From Lachnospiraceae bacterium (GTDB lineage Bacteria; Bacillota; Clostridia; Lachnospirales; Lachnospiraceae), in contig BLLW01000010.1 in the NCBI GenBank assembly GCA_011959285.1, positions 1 through 64,000 on the forward strand: a DNA stretch of 64,000 nt. Direction: 5' to 3'. Below, in pieces: positions 44,108-52,721 of this stretch. Made by a program: the position numbers and the translations under genes. The notes beneath the pieces were generated by a model, which saw only the letters and a program-made list of their open reading frames with translations, was not told where the DNA came from and made no database searches. Each line of letters starts with the position of its first letter. The stretch's first letter is position 1.

Positions 44108-44582
44108 TTTCTGTCTCCACAAGCCGGCATACATCTATCCAGCCCTCTTCCCCTGCATATCTTTCCATTTCTGGTATGGTAAGTTCGATTGCACTGTTGC
44201 TGCTGCCGCAGGCAGGAAACACCGTCTCAAACCGTTTCAGGGATTCGTCTAGGTACACCTTTACCCCTTCCTTCACCGCAAACGGACAGACGCCGCCCAC
44301 TGCATGTCCCACCAGCTCCGTCACCTGGTCTGCTGAAAGCATCTTTGCCTTTGTCCCAAACTGCTTTTTATACTTGGGATTATCCACCTTGGCATCTCCT
44401 GCCGCCACAATAAGCACTGCCTGCCCTTCCACCAAAAAGGAAAGGGTCTTGGCAATTCTGCTGGGTTCACACCCTAACGCCTGTGCCGCCAGCGCAACTG
44501 TTGCACTGGATACCGGAAATTCCCGGATGCGCTCCTCCATCCCGTATTGCCTGAAATATTCTTTTACCTTGTCGATTGCCAT
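44094..44582 (-). CDS. YbaK/EbsC-type aminoacyl-tRNA deacylase
   Basis: A 162-residue editing enzyme of the YbaK/ProX group that hydrolyses mischarged aminoacyl-tRNA such as Cys-tRNA-Pro. It shows RIAKTLSFLVEGQAVLIVAAGDAKVDNPKYKKQFG with the catalytic Lys (KTL) and the GxxP-like VGGVCPFAVK. ATG at 44582 is better spaced from AGGAAGG than the one at 44588. Substrate specificity is not predictable. Confidence 0.9.
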   Translation of the reverse strand: MAIDKVKEYFRQYGMEERIREFPVSSATVALAAQALGCEPSRIAKTLSFLVEGQAVLIVAAGDAKVDNPKYKKQFGTKAKMLSADQVTELVGHAVGGVCPFAVKEGVKVYLDESLKRFETVFPACGSSNSAIELTIPEMERYAGEEGWIDVCRLVETENENH

Positions 44583-44618
44583 GTCCATTTCCTTCCTATC
44601 TATTATCCTATATTTTGG

Positions 44619-44647
44619 AAAAAGCCGCTTGTCACCAAGCGGCTTTT
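44619..44647. terminator. Terminator between lipoprotein and YbaK genes
   Basis: A perfect 11-bp stem AAAGCCGCTTG/CAAGCGGCTTT with a TCAC loop and A/T runs on both sides; it ends the DUF1266 lipoprotein transcript on the minus strand. Confidence 0.88.
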
Positions 44648-44677
44648 ATATGTATCCAGCTCCAATTGTACCTTTAT

Positions 44678-45925
44678 TTACCAGCACTTATCAAGCGAAA
44701 GATTAAAGTCAATCTTATAAGGGCTGTCGGCTGCTGCCTTCAATTCTTCATAAATGGTCTTTCTTTCATCACTGCTCTCAAAAGTCCAATATTCATAGCC
44801 GATGAAATACCCCTCCATAAACTGATCCCATGAATCATAAGAGTTTTGAATCTCTTTTGCAACCTCCAAAGACTTTTCCAATGCCTCTTCCTTTGAATAG
44901 TATCCTGCAAGATATGCATCTGCCAGAATCGTCATCATACGGCTGTAATCCCATGCCGCTATGCCATGCCCCTGATTTGCCTCATAATAAGTATACCAGT
45001 CCACATAACTCTGTGCCTCGGCATCGCTTACCGTAAAATTAGCAATCATAAAATCCTTTTTCTTATCAGCAGGCAGGTCGCCGATTCCCAGTTCCTTCAG
45101 ATAAATCATTTCATTTGCGAATTCTACTCCATGACCCTCTGTTTCCAGCATCTTCAGCGTTTTATCCACACCGCTGCGGTCTGTAATCTCCCAATAATCC
45201 GTCAAAAACTGTTGCACTACAGCTTGGTTCGATTCATTCTCTTCAAGCCCGCCATACACATTATAGTCCCATCCATTCGTCTTTATCAAAATTGCGCAGG
45301 TAGCATTGAACCATTGGAGTGTCTCATCCAAACTTGCGCTTGCAGGTGCAGGAGCGGGAGTTGCCTGTGTTCCTTCCGCTTCAGCCGCCGTCTCCACTGC
45401 ATCCTCAGGCACGTCCTCGTCGAAAGTCGCACACACTTGCTGAAAATATTCTGTTTTCTTATCATCTAATGCCGGCGCTGCGTATAAAATACTATAGTAG
45501 GCATATTCCGTCTCGCCATACACGATATAGCCGTCTCCACTTACATCCTCAAGGTTGACTGAACCCTTATAAGCCTCTATTCCGCTTAAACCGGAAATTG
45601 CCGGCTTCGCCATTTCTTCTGCCTCAGATACGGCAAAGGAATCCTCCACCATATCCCTTAAATCACCAATGTCAGAGAGGTTGGTATAAGCCGCCTTGGG
45701 CATCTGCATCACCACGATTCCCTCTGTCTCATCCTGCGTAAATGCCGCAATCCAGTTATCCACTCCCATATCCTGCGCATTCCAGCTCTCATCCATGCGA
45801 ATCGTCACCGTTTTGTCCGCAGAAGCAAACTCCCGCATAATCGTTTCGGAATCTTCCTTGCAAGCAGTAAGCATCATTACCGCTGCCATAATAAGAATGA
45901 TACATGATTTCTTTAATCGCCCCAT
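44678..45925 (-). CDS. Lipoprotein with C-terminal DUF1266 domain
   Basis: A 415-residue exported lipoprotein: MMLTACKED puts the lipidated Cys at residue 22. Residues about 30-175 form a DUF/PsbP-like strand-rich domain (KTVTIRMDESWNAQDMGVDNWIAAF), then an Ala/Pro spacer and, from about 205, the helical DUF1266 domain (GIAAWDYSRMMTILADAYLAGYYSKEEALEKSLEVAKEIQNSYDSWDQFMEGYFIGYEYW). GGAGG lies 5 nt before the ATG. Monocistronic with terminator. Function unknown. Confidence 0.85.
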   Translation of the reverse strand: MGRLKKSCIILIMAAVMMLTACKEDSETIMREFASADKTVTIRMDESWNAQDMGVDNWIAAFTQDETEGIVVMQMPKAAYTNLSDIGDLRDMVEDSFAVSEAEEMAKPAISGLSGIEAYKGSVNLEDVSGDGYIVYGETEYAYYSILYAAPALDDKKTEYFQQVCATFDEDVPEDAVETAAEAEGTQATPAPAPASASLDETLQWFNATCAILIKTNGWDYNVYGGLEENESNQAVVQQFLTDYWEITDRSGVDKTLKMLETEGHGVEFANEMIYLKELGIGDLPADKKKDFMIANFTVSDAEAQSYVDWYTYYEANQGHGIAAWDYSRMMTILADAYLAGYYSKEEALEKSLEVAKEIQNSYDSWDQFMEGYFIGYEYWTFESSDERKTIYEELKAAADSPYKIDFNLSLDKCW

Positions 45926-46021
45926 AATTTCCTCCCCTTTCAAAACTTCTACTACTTTTTATATCTCTTTACCGTAGATTTGTCAACATCTTCCGGTTCT
46001 TAATTTGGAAATTTTCTCCAA

Positions 46022-48442
46022 TTATTTTAGGTAAATTCTCATGCACTGTACCAATTGTTCCGCATCTAACGGTTTCGTAATATGTTCATTCATGCCCGCC
46101 TGTTTGCTTGCAATCACATCATCTGTAAATGCATTGGCCGTCATGGCTACAATCGGTATCTCTCTGGCATCGCTGCGCCCGGCTGCTCTGATCGCTCTTG
46201 TCGCCTCATAGCCATTCATGACGGGCATCTGTACATCCATAAAAATCAAATCGTAATATCCTGCTTCCATCTCTATAAATTTATCTAATGCCTGCTTCCC
46301 ATCTTCAACGCTTTCCACCATGACGCCTGTGTAACCAAGAATTTCCTCCGCTATCTCGCGGTTGAGCTGGTTGTCCTCCACCAGGAGGATTCTTCTGCCT
46401 TGAAACTTCTGATTTGACAGATCTTCTTTCAAATTTTCAATTTTCTTTTCCTGCACGCCCTTTGTCCCTAAACAATTTCCTGCATCTGCCTGCGGACGGT
46501 CCTGCTTCTTCAAAAAGATGGTAACTGTAAATCTGGATCCTATCCCCTCCTTGCTTTCTATATTAATATTGCCATTCATTTTGTGAACAATATTGAGTGC
46601 AATCGCCATACCTAGACCGGTTCCTTCTATTTTGCTTACACGGGAATCCTCTGCACGGCTGAAAGGCTCAAAAATCTGACTCTGAAATTCATCTGACATT
46701 CCAATTCCATTATCGCTAAAAATAAACTCATAGCATCCATACCCATTTACCTTTGAATCCTTTTCATTTACTTCAATCTTGATTCTGCCACCTGGCGGTG
46801 TGTACTTCACAGCATTGCCAAGAATGTTCATAAATACCTGCTGAAGACGCATGACATCTCCGATTACGCTTTCATGCACGACTTTGTCCATGTGCAGAGT
46901 CAAATCATGCTGTTTTTGCTGTTGCACCGGACGGATCATGGTGAGCAGATTGTTCATTAAATCGGATAATTTGAAAGGTTCCTCTACAATGTCTACTTTT
47001 CCTGACTCTATCTTACTCATATCGAGAACATCATTAATCAAACCAAGTAGATGTGTGCTTGAAACCGTTATTTTGTTCAGGCAGTCTGCAACCCTCTCCC
47101 TGTCATCAAGATGAGCGCCTGCAATCGCCGTCATTCCCATGATTGCATTCATGGGCGTACGTATATCATGGCTCATCCTCGATAAGAAATCGCTTTTAGA
47201 TGCATTTGCATACACTGCTGATTCATATGCCTCTTTCAAAATCCGCTGTGCGCTCTCTTCCTTCCTTTTGCTCTCCGTCACATCCTGTGCCAGATATAAT
47301 ACTTTTCTGGGCTCCTTTCCAACCGTCTCTGAGAGAATCACCGTGGCACGAATCCAGCCATTGTCTATAATCTCTCCATTCTCGTGCACAATTCTGCGGT
47401 ATTCCACTGCCTCAAAAGGATGCTCCCCGCTTAAGCACTCACGCATGTGCGCCGTATCCATCACATCTAAATAAGATTCCCTGTCTTCAGGATGTACAAA
47501 CATAGAGGCATACGTCCTGAACGCTTCCTGGCAGCTTCTCGCATTCTTGAGCGCGTCTTTGACTTCCTCCATCTGGTTAACCATCCTAAAAGTATCCATC
47601 TCCAAATCCAGATAATAAGCGGCAAAAAACAGGCTGCTCATACTTTCAATGATATGGTTCTTTTCTATTTTTTCCCTTGCCTGCTCCGCTTCCTTCTGCT
47701 TTTCCCCGGTAATATCCCTCCCAAGCATATTTACAACTACCGTCTTGCCCCGCCTGATAAAATAAATATGCGACTCCGTCCACTTGGTCTGCGGCAAACT
47801 CATTCTGAACTGACAAATAATTTCTGCATAATCCTCCACCGCTTCTGCTTTTCTGCGTAAATTCTGTATTGAAAACGTTTCCGCAAAATAAGCTTTATCC
47901 TCCTCGAAAACCACATCATCTAATGCCATTTGATAGAAATGCTCATAATTTCCTGAACATATTTTTCCAGCTTCCCCCACTTTATTCAAATAGATTCTGT
48001 CGCAGGCACCTGTCTCTAAATTTATGACGCTCATCACACTATACGCTGATCTGAAGATAGCTGCCATCTGCTTATCATTCTGACGATATGCAGCTTCCTT
48101 CTGTGTGCTCTCCCTATCGTCTGCCTGTGGCGTAACGGCAATCGAAAATGCAGGGATCGCATCTTCCCATAAAATCCTTGTCACCGTAACATCCACTGCC
48201 TTTCCAAAAGGATCGTTGAATTTGACGGAACGGCTCTCTTTTTGATTCCCTATGATTAAAAGCGGACAATTTACACAGGACCCCTCCCACAATTCGTGGC
48301 AGGGGATTCCTGTTTGAACTTTCGGAAATACTTCCTTTATCCGCTTATTAAAATACAAAATCTTATGGTCGTCCTCACGTATCACATAAACTCCCGTCAT
48401 CTGAAGGGAATCCAAAATCGCTTCATAATCTTTTGCCTTCAC
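46022..48442 (-). CDS. Hybrid sensor histidine kinase with PAS domains and receiver
   Basis: An 806-residue cytoplasmic kinase. Two or three PAS-type sensor modules (about 1-100, 140-265, 285-400) precede HisKA with His about 424 (SRMSHDIRTPMNAIMG), a HATPase (NILGNAVKYTPPGG; GTGLGMAIALNIV) and a receiver with Asp about 734 (LIFMDVQMPVMNGYEATRAI). No membrane helix, so it senses a cytoplasmic cue. GTG start with GGAG upstream. It is third in an operon behind an HD-GYP regulator and a membrane protein, which makes the regulator a plausible phosphorylation partner. Confidence 0.92.
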   Translation of the reverse strand: MKAKDYEAILDSLQMTGVYVIREDDHKILYFNKRIKEVFPKVQTGIPCHELWEGSCVNCPLLIIGNQKESRSVKFNDPFGKAVDVTVTRILWEDAIPAFSIAVTPQADDRESTQKEAAYRQNDKQMAAIFRSAYSVMSVINLETGACDRIYLNKVGEAGKICSGNYEHFYQMALDDVVFEEDKAYFAETFSIQNLRRKAEAVEDYAEIICQFRMSLPQTKWTESHIYFIRRGKTVVVNMLGRDITGEKQKEAEQAREKIEKNHIIESMSSLFFAAYYLDLEMDTFRMVNQMEEVKDALKNARSCQEAFRTYASMFVHPEDRESYLDVMDTAHMRECLSGEHPFEAVEYRRIVHENGEIIDNGWIRATVILSETVGKEPRKVLYLAQDVTESKRKEESAQRILKEAYESAVYANASKSDFLSRMSHDIRTPMNAIMGMTAIAGAHLDDRERVADCLNKITVSSTHLLGLINDVLDMSKIESGKVDIVEEPFKLSDLMNNLLTMIRPVQQQKQHDLTLHMDKVVHESVIGDVMRLQQVFMNILGNAVKYTPPGGRIKIEVNEKDSKVNGYGCYEFIFSDNGIGMSDEFQSQIFEPFSRAEDSRVSKIEGTGLGMAIALNIVHKMNGNINIESKEGIGSRFTVTIFLKKQDRPQADAGNCLGTKGVQEKKIENLKEDLSNQKFQGRRILLVEDNQLNREIAEEILGYTGVMVESVEDGKQALDKFIEMEAGYYDLIFMDVQMPVMNGYEATRAIRAAGRSDAREIPIVAMTANAFTDDVIASKQAGMNEHITKPLDAEQLVQCMRIYLK

Positions 48443-48463
48443 CGAAATTCACTCCTCTTGTAC

Positions 48464-49576
48464 TTATATGAGCTGATTATGGTCCACCTTGAAATACTGA
48501 ATATCCAGAAAACTCTTACAGTCTTTATTGTATAGTCTATTCAAATCATTGTCAAAGCCAAGCAATACCCACGGCATAGTTTGACCAATATATTCCAGCG
48601 TCTCCAATGCATTCTGCTCCCCGGCAACTGAAATTTCAGACTGCCTTTTGGTAAATACGTTCTGTGATTCATATTTCTTTTTGTCAATCGTATTCAGGAC
48701 AACGCTATATGTGGTACCTGTCTTGATTCCGTTCGTACGGTGCGTAGTCGTCTTCTGATAAGCCCAAACAATCTCATCATTTAAGAGCACATGCGGTTTG
48801 CTGCCAATCATAAAAAAGGTCAATCTCCGTCCTATTCGGAAATCATCCGGTTTCAAAATGATTCTGGCTCCCTGGTATTCAAGATCAGCCTCCGCCTCTC
48901 CAAACCCGGCATCTGCAAGTTCTTTCTTAAATGTCTTAAGACGCCCGCCCCTTATGGCGCTTATGATCATCCAGCTTCCAATGAGCACAAAAAGGAGCGC
49001 AAACGCTGCAAATGTGCATGACACCACCGCGCTATTCGTCGGTATCACCTCTGTATTAATAAAATAAGGCAGCGTATATTCCTCGAACTCTTCCTCCGTC
49101 AGCCCAGCACCCATAAAATATTCTCTGAGGAACTCATAATCCTCATCCGGCATTTTTTGTATTTCGCCATTATACATAATTGGATCACAAGGTTCGTTAT
49201 AATAAGTAGCTTCCGCCATCGCCTCCATCTTTTTTTCATCAGAGGCTGGAACCTTGATTCCCATATAACGGTAATCCGTTGCATTCGCGTCTCCTGTCCA
49301 GATAACATAGTACAGATCGGTGGTACGGGTATAATGTGTCTGGGTGTTTTCCTCATATTCTTCTATGTAGCACCCAAAATTAGCATCCAATGTGACATCC
49401 ACCAACAGATTTGCCCTGATTTCATCAGGCGCCAGGGTCTCAAACGCTATATTTCCCTTCATCGCCCCCATCACTCTCGGAAATAGAAACACCAATGCCG
49501 CACCTCCGATAATCAGAAGCAGAATCGCCGGAAACATCCTCTTTTTGATGCTTCTTTTCTTAAGTTCTTCAAACAT
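48464..49576 (-). CDS. Two-helix membrane protein of unknown function (DUF6709-like)
   Basis: A 370-residue membrane protein with an N-terminal helix (FPAILLLIIGGAALVFLFPRV), an extracytoplasmic domain of about 150 residues, a second helix (TFAAFALLFVLIGSWMIISAI) and a C-terminal strand-rich cytoplasmic domain (FRIGRRLTFFMIGSKPHVLLNDEIVWAYQKTTTHRTNG). The family name is a tentative pattern match. It lies between the HD-GYP regulator and hybrid kinase genes with gaps of 27 and 21 bp, so a signalling role is possible. Confidence 0.65.
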   Translation of the reverse strand: MFEELKKRSIKKRMFPAILLLIIGGAALVFLFPRVMGAMKGNIAFETLAPDEIRANLLVDVTLDANFGCYIEEYEENTQTHYTRTTDLYYVIWTGDANATDYRYMGIKVPASDEKKMEAMAEATYYNEPCDPIMYNGEIQKMPDEDYEFLREYFMGAGLTEEEFEEYTLPYFINTEVIPTNSAVVSCTFAAFALLFVLIGSWMIISAIRGGRLKTFKKELADAGFGEAEADLEYQGARIILKPDDFRIGRRLTFFMIGSKPHVLLNDEIVWAYQKTTTHRTNGIKTGTTYSVVLNTIDKKKYESQNVFTKRQSEISVAGEQNALETLEYIGQTMPWVLLGFDNDLNRLYNKDCKSFLDIQYFKVDHNQLI

Positions 49577-49603
49577 ATGCTCTCTCCTTTACCCTTCATG
49601 CCT

Positions 49604-50647
49604 CTATTCATGCTCTGATTGATCCCATCCGTCCATGATGTTCTTGAACGCCTCCAGCACCTTGGGATTGAATGACCCGCACTCGCCTTCAAAAATCATA
49701 TTCACAGCTGTATCATGTGAAAATGCCTTTTTGTACACCCTCGGCGAAATCAGTGCATCGTACACGTCTGCCACTGCCACCACCTGTGCCCATATGGAAA
49801 CTTCGTCACCCTTAAGCCCGTCGGGATATCCCTTTCCATCCCAGCGCTCATGATGGTGCCTGCAGATATCATAACCATACTGGAAGATTCCCTCATCCAT
49901 GATATTAGGAATACTGGAAAGGAGCTCACATCCCCTTACCGTATGCAGCTTCATCTCCTCAAACTCTTCCTGGGTAAGCCTGCCAGGCTTATTCAAAATG
50001 CCGTCCGGTATGGCTATTTTTCCTACGTCATGGAGCATGGCTGCTGTAACGATTTTTTCAATTTCCACATCCGCCAGCGTATACTCAGGATAAATCCTTA
50101 TCACCTCAAGCATCAGTTCCCTTGTCAAAACGCAGATACGTTTTACATGCTCGCCGGATTCGCAATCCCTGAATTCAATCGCTGTGGCAAGCACCTCCAC
50201 GATGGACGTCATAAGTTCATTCAATTTCTTCGCCTGACTGCGCACCCTCTTTTCCAAAGCGTTCCTGTAATCATATAGTTCAATGACACTGCTGATCCTG
50301 CACCTTAAAAATTGTGTCACAAAAGGTTTCCTTATGACATCCACTGCCCCTAAATTATAGCCCTCGAGCAGCATCTCCTGACTTTCTGCCGCAGTAATAA
50401 GGAACACTGGAATTCTCTTTATCTTTCCATTCTCGTTCATTGCGCGCAGCACTTCAAGTCCGTCTACATCCGGCATCAGCAGATCCAAAAGCACAGCCAC
50501 GATATCCTTTCTCTTACCCAGAATATCAATTGCCTCCTGCCCGCCTTCTGCCTCCACGATATCATAACTATCCTTAAAAATTTCTGCCAGCATAATCCGA
50601 TTAATATCAACATCATCCACAATCAGTATTGTTTCTTTCTTCCTCAT
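49604..50647 (-). CDS. Response regulator with HD-GYP phosphodiesterase output
   Basis: A 347-residue protein: receiver with acidic residues 11-12 and phosphoacceptor Asp55 (AVLLDLLMPDVDGLEVL), then an HD-GYP domain with AAMLHDVGKIAIPDGILNKPG (His-Asp about 204-205), HHERWDGKGYPDGL (GYP about 271) and VVAVADVYDAL. HD-GYP proteins hydrolyse c-di-GMP. ATG at 50647 follows GGAGG by 5 nt; the upstream 26 codons lack a site. First gene of the operon with the membrane protein and hybrid kinase. Confidence 0.93.
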   Translation of the reverse strand: MRKKETILIVDDVDINRIMLAEIFKDSYDIVEAEGGQEAIDILGKRKDIVAVLLDLLMPDVDGLEVLRAMNENGKIKRIPVFLITAAESQEMLLEGYNLGAVDVIRKPFVTQFLRCRISSVIELYDYRNALEKRVRSQAKKLNELMTSIVEVLATAIEFRDCESGEHVKRICVLTRELMLEVIRIYPEYTLADVEIEKIVTAAMLHDVGKIAIPDGILNKPGRLTQEEFEEMKLHTVRGCELLSSIPNIMDEGIFQYGYDICRHHHERWDGKGYPDGLKGDEVSIWAQVVAVADVYDALISPRVYKKAFSHDTAVNMIFEGECGSFNPKVLEAFKNIMDGWDQSEHE

Positions 50648-50833
50648 TATATCCTCCACTGTACTGTATCTTTTTATTATAATCCGACACTTGCTGCGTA
50701 TGCATCTGCCTCCTGCATTTACCACATCACCACATTTTTATGTCTACTCTTTATCATATATGATAGACAAAATTTTTTCAACAAATATCGACGCATATCT
50801 CCACCTATTTTATGGCATTTTTACATCATTTAA

Positions 50834-51740
50834 TTAAGGGGAATGCTGCCTCCACTTGTAAAATTCGTGCACGATGCTGCGGTATCCCCATTCTTTCATT
50901 GTGTTGTACCGTATTCTGTAATTTCCTTTGTAATGTCGTCCTGTGACTGTATATCGGATGTATTGCTGCATATAAGCATCGATTTCCCTCAGTCCTGTAT
51001 CTACAGTCAGGTTGGGGAAAAACCATCTGTTCCAGCAAAATTCGTCTTCAGCCTCATCCTCATTTTTCCCAGATCCGTAAAATTTCCGGTTCATGGCACG
51101 GATAAAACCGATGGCTGCTTTCTCCCCCGAAAGTCCCTTCTTTCGCTGCCAGCGCCGCAGTGCCTGCGCCTTACGCCTGATTCTTGACTTTGTCTTTTGG
51201 ATGGTGTGGGCAGATAAATCAATCTCCCCTTTTTGACAACAGAATCCTGTCTCCTGACCTCACCCTTTCCTCTAAGAGCATCTTTTCAAAGAGCTGGTAC
51301 AAAAAAGAATCCTCCTCCTTCAAAAAGACCAGCTTTGAAAGCAGCTTTTCCACCTTAATGGAGTTAAAGTAATTACTGACGTCCACTTTCAGGCAGTAGC
51401 TTTCCGCCACCCGCTTGTCCATCCGAAGGCGCATGACGGCGCTTCCCGCACCGATTCCCCGCCGAAAGGCATAACAGTTGCTGCAAAAAAGATCGTCATA
51501 CCGGTAAAGACAAAAGGCAATAAATTTAAGAAAAATTCCTTCATCCCCTTCAAAAGAATATACCACCCTTTTCTTTTCCGTGCCCTCTTTATTCACAATC
51601 CGCTTTATAGGCAGTTCAGAAGGGAACCGCCCCTCCTGCCATGCCCTGCAAAGGGGCAGATATGCCTTCCTGCCGATAAACTGCCGAATCTGTTCCTCTT
51701 CTGCTTTCGGAAGATGCTGCTTTTCTATTTTATAATTCAA
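50834..51740 (-). pseudogene. Reverse transcriptase broken by internal deletion and frameshift
   Basis: The N-terminal half (MNYKIEKQHLPKAEEEQIRQ onward) contains the fingers and palm up to the first catalytic Asp (YCLKVDVSNYFNSIKVEKLLSKL) and breaks after LEERVRSGDRILLSKRG. Reading then continues, one frame over, with EIDLSAHTIQKTKSRIRRKAQALRRWQRKKGLSGEKAAIGFIRAMNRKF and ends in EWGYRSIVHEFYKWRQ, the thumb/C-terminal region of the same protein. The palm part with the Y-x-D-D motif, about 100 residues, is missing. The element is therefore catalytically dead. I cannot place it in a named RT clade; it lacks group II intron maturase hallmarks. A structured RNA candidate lies 73 bp upstream. Confidence 0.85.
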
Positions 51741-51812
51741 AAATCCTGCCAGCCCTCTTCACTGGCGCATGTATGTAAAATGGATGTACGCATATGATTT
51801 TCCCATTAAAAT

Positions 51813-51956
51813 AAGAGAGAGAAACAGCTTTGAAAGCAATAAAGCCGTGCTTATTGCTACCAGATTCAACATGCCTCCATTGCCCGCAAAACATCAAAAA
51901 CTGAAGCATGCTTCATCCCTGGCGGGCGCAATCACCAAATTGCATTTCTCTCTCTT
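51813..51956 (-). ncRNA. Candidate structured RNA upstream of the reverse transcriptase
   Basis: A perfect 12-bp terminal stem (AAGAGAGAGAAA at one end, TTTCTCTCTCTT at the other, 51813-51824 with 51945-51956) encloses two further hairpins: AGCAATAA/TTATTGCT (51835-51858, extended by a GC/GC pair after a bulge) and ATTGCCCGC/GCGGGC-GC-AAT (51879-51932), which in turn contains the perfect palindrome TGAAGCATGCTTCA (51902-51915). The whole forms a closed multibranch RNA of about 144 nt with no coding frame, ending 73 bp before the reverse-transcriptase start on its strand. This is the layout of retrons and some defence RT systems, but RT identity does not prove it. Confidence 0.6.
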
Positions 51957-51984
51957 TTTCCAAAATTATGAAGTTACAAACTAA

Positions 51985-52386
51985 TTATGCCGGCATTTCC
52001 TCTCTTAAACGCTCCAGGATATAACTGCTGCGGTTAGGCAGATGCAGTAAGAAATGGATATACCCAATTCCCTTGTCTGCACACGCTTCCATCGACTGAC
52101 GGACGATTTTTTTCTTGTAATCATTTTTATTATCCAGAATATTGATCATGAGCAGAGGTCTTCCATCACGATATACGCCGTGGGTGTAAGTCCACTCTAT
52201 GGCGTCCGCACCGATTGCTGCAGAGGGTACATACTTGCGCAGTTCACAGCCGCTCCAATTTTCATCCAGAATCTTTTGAATCCGGTTCCCCACCACTACA
52301 GTATCGAAACAGCAATCTTCTTCATCAGAAGATGTGTCCGGCATTTCGCTAATCCCTCTGTTTAACAGCTTGTCTAAAAATCCCAT
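51985..52386 (-). CDS. Conserved hypothetical protein
   Basis: A 133-residue soluble protein beginning MGFLDKLLNRG, with a central strand-helix pattern (IQKILDENWSGCELRKYVPSAAIGADAIEWTYTHGVYRDGRPLLMINILDNKNDY) and C-terminal helices. No family recognised. ATG at 52386 has GGAG 6 nt upstream. Its stop is 29 bp before the structured RNA candidate, so it could be the upstream member of that locus or an ordinary neighbour. Confidence 0.6.
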   Translation of the reverse strand: MGFLDKLLNRGISEMPDTSSDEEDCCFDTVVVGNRIQKILDENWSGCELRKYVPSAAIGADAIEWTYTHGVYRDGRPLLMINILDNKNDYKKKIVRQSMEACADKGIGYIHFLLHLPNRSSYILERLREEMPA

Positions 52387-52477
52387 ACTAATCTCCATTC
52401 CTTTAATTTATGATTATATTGCTTAATGAGCAAAATCATAACACATCCTCCCCCACTTTACAAGATACTGCTGCTCT

Positions 52478-52552
52478 CAATTTGTGCAACCTCAGGTAGC
52501 GCAAATTGCAATCTACGATACGTTGAAACCAATGATTTATGCCTGCTAGAAT
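52478..52552 (+). promoter_or_regulatory. Promoter with upstream inverted repeat (start of 52.4-52.7 kb gap)
   Basis: TTGAAA (52523-52528) and TAGAAT (52547-52552) are 18 bp apart, before the small ORF and lipoprotein. An inverted repeat CAATTTGTGC/GCGCAAATTG (arms 52478-52487 and 52499-52508, 9 of 10 pairs) lies just upstream and may be an operator for this or the divergent gene. The rest of 52387-52593 is featureless. Confidence 0.5.
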
Positions 52553-52593
52553 AAACAATGCCTAAACGGCAATTTTATTATGAGGAGGAAATT

Positions 52594-52721
52594 ATGAGAA
52601 AGAAACAATACAAGCACAGCCAACAGAACATCTCACCGCTTATGAATATGACGGCAAAGCATACTACTGTGCATTTTTTTCAACTTACCTTTTAAAAGAG
52701 CTTGAGGAGGATACAGTATGA
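52594..52721 (+). pseudogene. Small frameshifted ORF ahead of the LRR lipoprotein
   Basis: An ATG at 52594 has a strong GAGGAGG site but opens a 33-codon frame (MRKKQYKHSQQNISPLMNM start) of unconvincing composition. The other frame over the same bases reads protein-like (HLTAYEYDGKAYYCAFFSTYLLKELEEDTV) and stops at TGA overlapping the lipoprotein ATG. This suggests a short gene, formerly coupled to the lipoprotein, broken by a frameshift in the first 40 bp. Confidence 0.4.

Noticed and set aside
50834..51740. Classifying the reverse transcriptase as a retron RT from its VTG residues
   Set aside because: VTG occurs in the C-terminal TVTGRHYK segment, not in the retron position, and no NAxxH motif is visible.
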